This document shows, in pieces, positions 54,118 to 58,973 of a stretch of 58,973 nt of DNA (positions are counted from its first letter, which is position 1; each line of letters opens with the position of its first letter). This DNA is from Halioglobus japonicus. GTDB taxonomy: Bacteria > Pseudomonadota > Gammaproteobacteria > Pseudomonadales > Halieaceae. The notes under the pieces are model-generated. The model was not told where the DNA came from, did not search any database, and saw only the letters and a list, made by a program, of their open reading frames with translations. Both the position numbers and the translations under genes were made by a program. Location: contig CACSIL010000034.1 of assembly GCA_902705825.1 (NCBI GenBank), positions 64,107-123,079 on the forward strand. Direction: 5' to 3'.

Positions 54118-55791
54118 TTATGCGGCGACGTGTTGCTGTTGTACAGCAGACTTGTTGATCGCCCCCAAAATACCGTCCAGAGAGGCCTGAATGATATCCT
54201 GGCTACGACCGACGCCACAGAAACGGTCGCCGTCAATATTGAGCTGTATGTAGCAGATAGCCTCGGCATCAGCACTTTGACTCAGAGCGTGTTCGTTATA
54301 CTCCACCAATACGATCTGCTTGCCAGTGAAGTCCTGCATCGCTTCCACAAACGAGGCCACGACACCGTTACCGCTAGCCGTCAGGTGATGCATTGTCGAG
54401 CCCTCCTGCAATTCTGCCTGCAGCCGATCCACACCTTCTTCGCGACTCACCTGGTAATTGCCCAGTGTCCAGCGGCCATTGCCCGCGAGATAGGTATCCA
54501 GAAACAGCTGGTGAATCTCATCCGAACCCACCTCTGTCTCGCGCTCCTCTGCGTAGGCCTGTACCGAGGCACTGAAATCGATCTGCAGCCAGCGCGGCAA
54601 TTCAAGGCCATAGTCACGCTCTAAAACGTAGGCTATGCCGCCTTTGCCTGACTGGCTGTTGATGCGTATCACTTCCTGATAGGAACGCCCGATATCCTGT
54701 GGATCTATAGGCAGGTATGCCACATCCCAGGGGGCGTTGCTGTCACGTTTGACCAGACATTTCTTGATCGCATCCTGATGGCTTCCCGAGAAGGCCGTAA
54801 ATACCAATTCGCCAGCATAGGGATGGCGCGGATGCACCGGCAACTGTGTGCACTCGCGGGTGGTCTGGAGAATTTCATCCATATGACCCAACTGCAACTT
54901 CGGATCCACACCCTGGCTGTAAAGATTCATGGCCATGGTGATGATGTCCATATTTCCTGTACGTTCGCCGTTGCCCATCAGGGTTCCTTCCACCCGATCA
55001 GCACCCGCCAATACACCCAACTCCGCAGCCGCTACCGCACAGCCGCGATCGTTATGCGTGTGCAGGGAAATCAATAAGCTATCTCTATTGGCGACGTGGT
55101 CACAGAACCACTCAATCTGGTCTGCGTAGATATTCGGTGTGCTCACCTCAACGGTCGCCGGCAGATTAATAATCACCGGGCGTTCGGGCGTAGGCTGCCA
55201 CACAGCATTCACCGCATCACAAACTTCCACCGCATAATCCAGCTCCGTACCGGTAAAGCTCTCCGGTGAGTACTCAAATACCCACTCCGTCTCGGGGTGT
55301 TGAGCGGCACAATCGCGCACCAGCTCAGCGCCTTTCACGGCAATATCAATAATGCCCTGACGGTCGAGGCCAAAGACCTGCTCGCGCTGTACGGTCGACG
55401 TAGAGTTGTATACATGCACGATCACACGTCGGGCACCTTCGAGCGCCTTGAATGTCTTCTCAATTAAATCGGGGCGCGCCTGCGTGAGCACCTGAATCGT
55501 CACATCCTCAGGAATGCGGCCGTTGTCGATCAACTCCCGCACAAAGTCGTAATCGTGACTGGAGGCGGAGGGAAAGCCCACCTCGATCTCCTTGAAGCCG
55601 ATCTTCACCAATTGATCCCAAAGCAGCGATTTCTGACGTGCCGTCATAGGCTCAATCAGCGCCTGGTTGCCATCGCGAAGATCGACACTGCACCAGCGCG
55701 GCGCCTGCTCTATAACCCGGTCAGGCCAGCGCCGGTTCACCATAGCGATGGGGGGAAAGGCCTGATACTTGCGATGATCGAAACTGTTCAT
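54118..55791 (-). CDS. leuA: 2-isopropylmalate synthase
   Basis: A 557-residue enzyme with the HMGL-like catalytic barrel (WCSVDLRDGNQAL near residue 33 and SLHTHNDRGCAV with the metal-binding HxH) and a C-terminal leucine-binding regulatory domain. Length and sequence fit the longer type 2 LeuA found in Pseudomonas. It joins acetyl-CoA and 2-ketoisovalerate, the first step to leucine, and is inhibited by leucine. A highly structured region lies directly upstream, and an Lrp-type regulator gene is divergent. Confidence 0.95.
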   Translation of the reverse strand: MNSFDHRKYQAFPPIAMVNRRWPDRVIEQAPRWCSVDLRDGNQALIEPMTARQKSLLWDQLVKIGFKEIEVGFPSASSHDYDFVRELIDNGRIPEDVTIQVLTQARPDLIEKTFKALEGARRVIVHVYNSTSTVQREQVFGLDRQGIIDIAVKGAELVRDCAAQHPETEWVFEYSPESFTGTELDYAVEVCDAVNAVWQPTPERPVIINLPATVEVSTPNIYADQIEWFCDHVANRDSLLISLHTHNDRGCAVAAAELGVLAGADRVEGTLMGNGERTGNMDIITMAMNLYSQGVDPKLQLGHMDEILQTTRECTQLPVHPRHPYAGELVFTAFSGSHQDAIKKCLVKRDSNAPWDVAYLPIDPQDIGRSYQEVIRINSQSGKGGIAYVLERDYGLELPRWLQIDFSASVQAYAEERETEVGSDEIHQLFLDTYLAGNGRWTLGNYQVSREEGVDRLQAELQEGSTMHHLTASGNGVVASFVEAMQDFTGKQIVLVEYNEHALSQSADAEAICYIQLNIDGDRFCGVGRSQDIIQASLDGILGAINKSAVQQQHVAA

Positions 55792-55821
55792 AATGCTCTA
55801 CCTGTGATGTTTAAGTGGCCG

Positions 55822-55916
55822 ATCACCCGTGCGCCTGTATGTACGAGCCCTCGTGAGGCGATGTACCGGGCGCTGGCAGAGGGGTAATCCCACCGGTGCC
55901 TGCGGCGACGGGTGAT
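55822..55916 (-). promoter_or_regulatory. structured region upstream of leuA
   Basis: ATCACCCGT (55822-55830) and ACGGGTGAT (55908-55916) form a perfect 9-bp outer stem. Nested inside are GCGCC/GGCGC (55831-55835/55869-55873), a CCTC-GAGG hairpin near 55854 and the palindrome CACCGGTG. The first arm ends 31 bp before the leuA start codon. This layout is typical of an RNA leader that controls expression; I see no clear leader peptide with Leu codons and no T-run terminator. Confidence 0.45.
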
Positions 55917-56080
55917 TGATCAGCCGGATGCACAGTATAAGCCTCGGGCGTGAGAGAGAGATTGCAAAAAAGCCTCCGATATTCACCATATCAGCAATAA
56001 TTCTCTAATATTCTGCTGTTTATGAGTGATATAGTTCCACTCCTTGGAATGTATCTCATATTGCTCAGAGGGAACTCCGC

Positions 56081-56569
56081 ATGAAACTCGATCGCACCGA
56101 CCGCCGAATATTGCAGGCCATGCAGCACAATGCCCGCATCAGTAACCTGGAACTGGCTGACGCCGTGGGCCTCTCACCCACGCCCTGTTCCCGCCGTGTT
56201 AAACGCCTGGAGGAATCCGGCCTGATCCGTGCGCACGTCACCTTGCTTAACCAGTCCATGCTCGGGCTCAAGCTCACCGCGTATATCGGCATCAGTATGG
56301 ACCGCCATACGCCGGACCGTTTTGAGGCGTTTGAAGCCGAGGTTGCGAGTTACCCGGAGGTGATGGAATGCTCCGTTGTCACCGGCCAGGCTTCCGACTA
56401 TTTGCTCAAGGCTGTAGTGCCCGATATGGAATACTATGAGCGCTTTCTACTGGGCAAGCTGACGCGTATTGAGGGTGTGACAGGTGTGCACTCCAGTTTT
56501 GAGCTGCGGCGCGTAATACAGCGAACCGTATTGCCGCTGGAGCATATCTCCGATGCAACCATCCTGTGA
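56081..56569 (+). CDS. Lrp/AsnC family transcriptional regulator
   Basis: A 162-residue protein with an N-terminal helix-turn-helix (RISNLELADAVGLSPTPCSRRVKRLEESGLI, about residues 20-50) and a C-terminal RAM/AsnC ligand-binding domain (LKAVVPDMEYYERFLLGKLTRIEGVTGVHS). These proteins form octamers and sense amino acids. It is divergent from leuA with 289 bp between the starts, so leuA is a likely target. Confidence 0.93.
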   Translation: MKLDRTDRRILQAMQHNARISNLELADAVGLSPTPCSRRVKRLEESGLIRAHVTLLNQSMLGLKLTAYIGISMDRHTPDRFEAFEAEVASYPEVMECSVVTGQASDYLLKAVVPDMEYYERFLLGKLTRIEGVTGVHSSFELRRVIQRTVLPLEHISDATIL

Positions 56570-56670
56570 ATAAATGGCAGGTTCCTTTGGCCGCTTGCAG
56601 GCTTGCTGAGCGCGCAGCATTCGAGCAGACTACGCGGCGATAATTCATTTATAAAAAATGTGGAGTAGCT

Positions 56671-57450
56671 ATGATAAATATGTCGGGTAAAGTTGCCATC
56701 GTCACCGGTGGCGCCAGCGGTATGGGCCAGATCACGGCCAGACGCCTGGCAAAGCAGGGCGCAAAAGTGGCAATTTTCGACGTGAACGACAAGGGCTTGC
56801 AAGATACGGCAGCGGAGTCTGACAACATTACCGCGTATCGCTGCGATATCTCCAGCCTGGCGGATGTAGAGGCCAAAGTTGCCGCAGTTGCCTCCGAGTT
56901 GGGGCCCATCGCTTTATTGGTGCACGCCGCCGCGTTGATGCCTGCTTATGCCCTGGTCAACAACACCCATGAAGATATGGAAAAGCTGTTTCGTATCAAC
57001 TACTTCGGCACCACCTACATCGTCAAAGCCGTGTTGCCGGCAATGATAGACCGGGGGCAGGGGCGCATCATCGTGTTCGGCTCTATTGCGGGCATCGCTC
57101 TGGTGCCAAAAATGGGGGCTTACTGCGCCACCAAGGCCGCAGTCAACGCGTATATCGAAGTGCTGCAGAACGAGATCCGCCACACCGGGGTGCGAGTACA
57201 CCTGGTTTGCCCACCGGCGGTGAACACCCCGCTGGTCGATCAGACCATGGCAACCGAGACGCCCGGCAGCTTTATTGAGGCGAAGAAAAGCGGGCGACTC
57301 AGCGACCCGGAGCACATGATCGATGCGATAGAAAAAGGCGTCAAGAAAGACAAGGACATCATCTATCCCAAAGAAGCCAGAATGCTCTACCTGTGGCGCG
57401 CACTGCTGCCAAAGTTGTGGTGGAAAGCCGTGATGAACTTCGAAAAATAG
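56671..57450 (+). CDS. SDR family oxidoreductase
   Basis: A 259-residue classical SDR with TGGASGMG (12-19), N110, S138, Y151 and K155 (YCATK). The NNAG motif is replaced by HAAALMP near residue 85. The C-terminal YLWRALLPKLWWKAVMNF is Trp-rich and hydrophobic, which may bind a membrane or lipid substrate. It stands alone, convergent with the secreted SnoaL-like gene; a 6-bp stem (CACAGC/GCTGTG, near 57459) lies between them. Confidence 0.88.
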   Translation: MINMSGKVAIVTGGASGMGQITARRLAKQGAKVAIFDVNDKGLQDTAAESDNITAYRCDISSLADVEAKVAAVASELGPIALLVHAAALMPAYALVNNTHEDMEKLFRINYFGTTYIVKAVLPAMIDRGQGRIIVFGSIAGIALVPKMGAYCATKAAVNAYIEVLQNEIRHTGVRVHLVCPPAVNTPLVDQTMATETPGSFIEAKKSGRLSDPEHMIDAIEKGVKKDKDIIYPKEARMLYLWRALLPKLWWKAVMNFEK

Positions 57451-57489
57451 CCGCATACCACAGCGGCCATTTGCTGTGCGCATCAACGC

Positions 57490-58005
57490 CTAGCAAGTGG
57501 CCTTTTTGTTGGTTTTGTGTCGAGTCTTTCTGCACTCGGGCTTTTTCGGCTCCTCTGGCACAACGGGTGCAGCGACACTCTGCGCCTCTGGTGACACAAC
57601 GAGGTTGTATTGAACCACTTTCCAGATGCCGCCGCTTTGTGTCAGCACACCGGAACCATAAGCGCGGCCCAATTGATCGCTCTGAAGGGCTTCATCAAAC
57701 CAGGCGATGGAGCCATCTGCGGACAACTGAACTTCTCGCGCGCTACTGCTATAGTCCCAGGCATTGCCACTGCCAAAACTCTCGTCGATGAAATCCCTCA
57801 GCGCCTGGCCCTGCAGCCGCACACTCTCTCCCACACCGAGGAAAACCGCATCGGGTGCCAGCGCGGCATTAAACGCTGTATGATTCGCGTCAGCACCAGC
57901 CTGATGCAGGGCATCCAGTGTCGCCTGCGGCGACGTTTCAGCAAATGCCTGAAGGTTGAATAGAAGGCACAGTAGCACTGCACCAGCTCTGGAAACTATT
58001 TTCAT
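57490..58005 (-). CDS. exported SnoaL/DUF4440-like protein
   Basis: I start at the ATG at 58005 (MKIVSRAGAVLLC) with GAGG five bases upstream; the longer frame adds a non-signal-like segment. The 171-residue product has a signal peptide (cleavage near AFA) and then an NTF2-like domain: ATLDALHQAGADANHTAFNAALAPDAVFLGVG and the closing GIWKVVQYNLVV. The C-terminal 20 residues are highly basic (KKPECRKTRHKTNKKATC). It is not closely similar to the tandem pair near 3.7 kb. Function unknown. Confidence 0.8.
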   Translation of the reverse strand: MKIVSRAGAVLLCLLFNLQAFAETSPQATLDALHQAGADANHTAFNAALAPDAVFLGVGESVRLQGQALRDFIDESFGSGNAWDYSSSAREVQLSADGSIAWFDEALQSDQLGRAYGSGVLTQSGGIWKVVQYNLVVSPEAQSVAAPVVPEEPKKPECRKTRHKTNKKATC

Positions 58006-58141
58006 AAAGGCCTCGCACCTCAAAGCACATCGGATTAGGTTACCACTATGCCTGAAAACATTATTCAACTGGAAATGATAAGCGCATTAGTTAAACTGGT
58101 CGGAAAAGTAGCGGCAATTCATCCATCGGCGGAACATACGA

Positions 58142-58879
58142 ATGTTTGAAAACTCGGATAGAGACTGGGAAGCCTATGGCGCAGAAAATCCCTACTATGG
58201 CGTGATATCAAACGAAAAATTCCTGAACGAAAATCTGAGCGAGGAATCGAAAGCCGATTTTTGGCTATCGGGAAAAAACGATATCGACGTTGTTTTCGAA
58301 AAAATCAAAGAACACATTGATCCCAGTTTTCAACCGGTAAAGGCGTTGGATTTTGGTTGCGGCGTGGGGCGCTTACTCTTTGCGATCAGCACCCGATGCG
58401 AGCAGGCAACCGGGGTCGATGTGTCGCCGTCCATGCTGGCAGAAGCAAAACGTGAAGCCGCAAAAAAATCGATAGATAACGTATCATTTATAGAAAGCCA
58501 CGACTGTTCTGAACTGACTGCAAACACGTTCTGCCTGGTCCATTCCTATATCGTTTTTCAGCACATACCCGAGGAGAGGGGTTACGCGATACTCGATAAA
58601 CTGCTAGCCAGTCTCCGCAGCGGGGGTGTAGGCGTACTGCATTTTACTTTCAGCAACTCCCGATTCTGGTACTGGAAGCTTATCCGCAAAATCCCATTTA
58701 ACCAGCAGCTGCGGAACCTTATCCAGGGGAAACCCCTGAACGCACCGCACATGCAGATGAACGAGTACGACCTGAGTATCATCATGAGGAAACTTTGGTC
58801 ACTGGGTGTGAGCAATTGCCATGTGGAACTTACTGACCACGGCGTGCTCGGGGCAATCGTCTACTTTAAAAAGGCGTAG
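58142..58879 (+). CDS. class I SAM-dependent methyltransferase
   Basis: A 245-residue methyltransferase with motif I ALDFGCGVGRLLFAI (about 68-82) and motif II GVDVSPSML. The N-terminal segment (ENPYYGVISNEKFLNENLS) is like that of methyltransferases in surface-polysaccharide clusters. The base composition is clearly lower in GC than the rest of the window (about 35-40% in its first 120 bases, against nearer 58% elsewhere), which hints at transfer or a boundary with another island to the right. Confidence 0.85.
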   Translation: MFENSDRDWEAYGAENPYYGVISNEKFLNENLSEESKADFWLSGKNDIDVVFEKIKEHIDPSFQPVKALDFGCGVGRLLFAISTRCEQATGVDVSPSMLAEAKREAAKKSIDNVSFIESHDCSELTANTFCLVHSYIVFQHIPEERGYAILDKLLASLRSGGVGVLHFTFSNSRFWYWKLIRKIPFNQQLRNLIQGKPLNAPHMQMNEYDLSIIMRKLWSLGVSNCHVELTDHGVLGAIVYFKKA

Positions 58880-58973
58880 TGGAGTAAAGCCCTAAGGAAA
58901 GCGCAGCGGCGCTCATCGATTACAAACTATGGTCATGCCCGATGGTGTTTCGCGGCAATCATATCCGGCCCTG

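Noticed and set aside
55798..55989. 63-residue minus-strand frame upstream of leuA as a leader peptide
   Set aside because: Its leucine codons are scattered and not clustered, and the frame runs through the structured region almost to the leuA start, unlike known leucine leader peptides.
55920..55990. Standard promoter for leuA (TTGCAA with TATACT)
   Set aside because: The spacing is 22 bp, too long for sigma70.
1..58973. tRNA, rRNA, CRISPR or insertion sequences
   Set aside because: I looked for T-loop motifs, regularly spaced repeats, transposase-like frames and flanking inverted repeats and found none that I could support.

Overview
The window reads as a chromosomal stretch of a free-living, probably marine gammaproteobacterium, moderately GC-rich and densely coded on both strands. 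Several blocks match gene orders known from Pseudomonas, Escherichia and relatives: glnE-ilvE beside LPS-kinase genes, a DUF47/PiT phosphate pair followed by argE and argA, parE-cpdA-DUF1249 divergent from tolC, and rdgC upstream of selU/selD. The mix of a TonB receptor, SDR enzymes, SnoaL-fold proteins, a sulfatase and a multihaem cytochrome would fit the Cellvibrionales/Halieaceae group, but that is an inference from gene content only. I see no rRNA, tRNA, CRISPR array, transposase or phage gene.

Layout. 1-5.1 kb: a TonB-dependent receptor (cut by the left edge), an SDR dehydrogenase and two tandem SnoaL-like proteins, all leftward, apparently transcribed from one good sigma70-type promoter facing a divergent TetR gene; it looks like an uptake and catabolism unit for an unknown hydrophobic substrate. 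5.1-9.7 kb: a DUF2242-type lipoprotein, another SDR, a small potassium-channel-like protein with an overlapping membrane protein, and a secreted sulfatase. 9.7-14 kb: rdgC, selU and a SelD fused to an FAD oxidoreductase. 14-19.9 kb: a FAD dehydrogenase coupled to a glyoxalase-like gene, a glutamine amidotransferase, an octahaem cytochrome with HEAT/TPR tail, and YceI. 20-22.6 kb: a lipoprotein phosphoinositide phospholipase C, two small hypothetical genes behind a possible Fur box, and an EVE protein. 22.6-27.5 kb: parE, cpdA, DUF1249 and tolC.

27.5-38.3 kb is a surface-glycan region: a methyltransferase, a tightly overlapping trio (GT4 glycosyltransferase, methyltransferase, alpha/alpha-barrel protein), the four dTDP-rhamnose genes split into rmlAC and rmlDB with an amidase between, and two LPS-kinase-like genes. 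38.4-44 kb: ilvE, glnE and a GspE/PulE ATPase. 44.2-49 kb: the phosphate pair, argE and argA. 49-58 kb: two small hypotheticals, ilvD, a DUF6279 lipoprotein with a diguanylate cyclase, leuA with a structured upstream region, an Lrp-type regulator, an SDR and a secreted SnoaL-like protein. A lower-GC methyltransferase sits at the right edge.

No single gene set here is a clear-cut new defence or mobile system. The most promising unexplained pieces are the TonB/SDR/tandem-SnoaL locus, the coupled GT4-methyltransferase-barrel trio, the kinase-like protein with an altered metal-binding motif and possible AUC start, and an intrinsic terminator stranded in a divergent promoter region.
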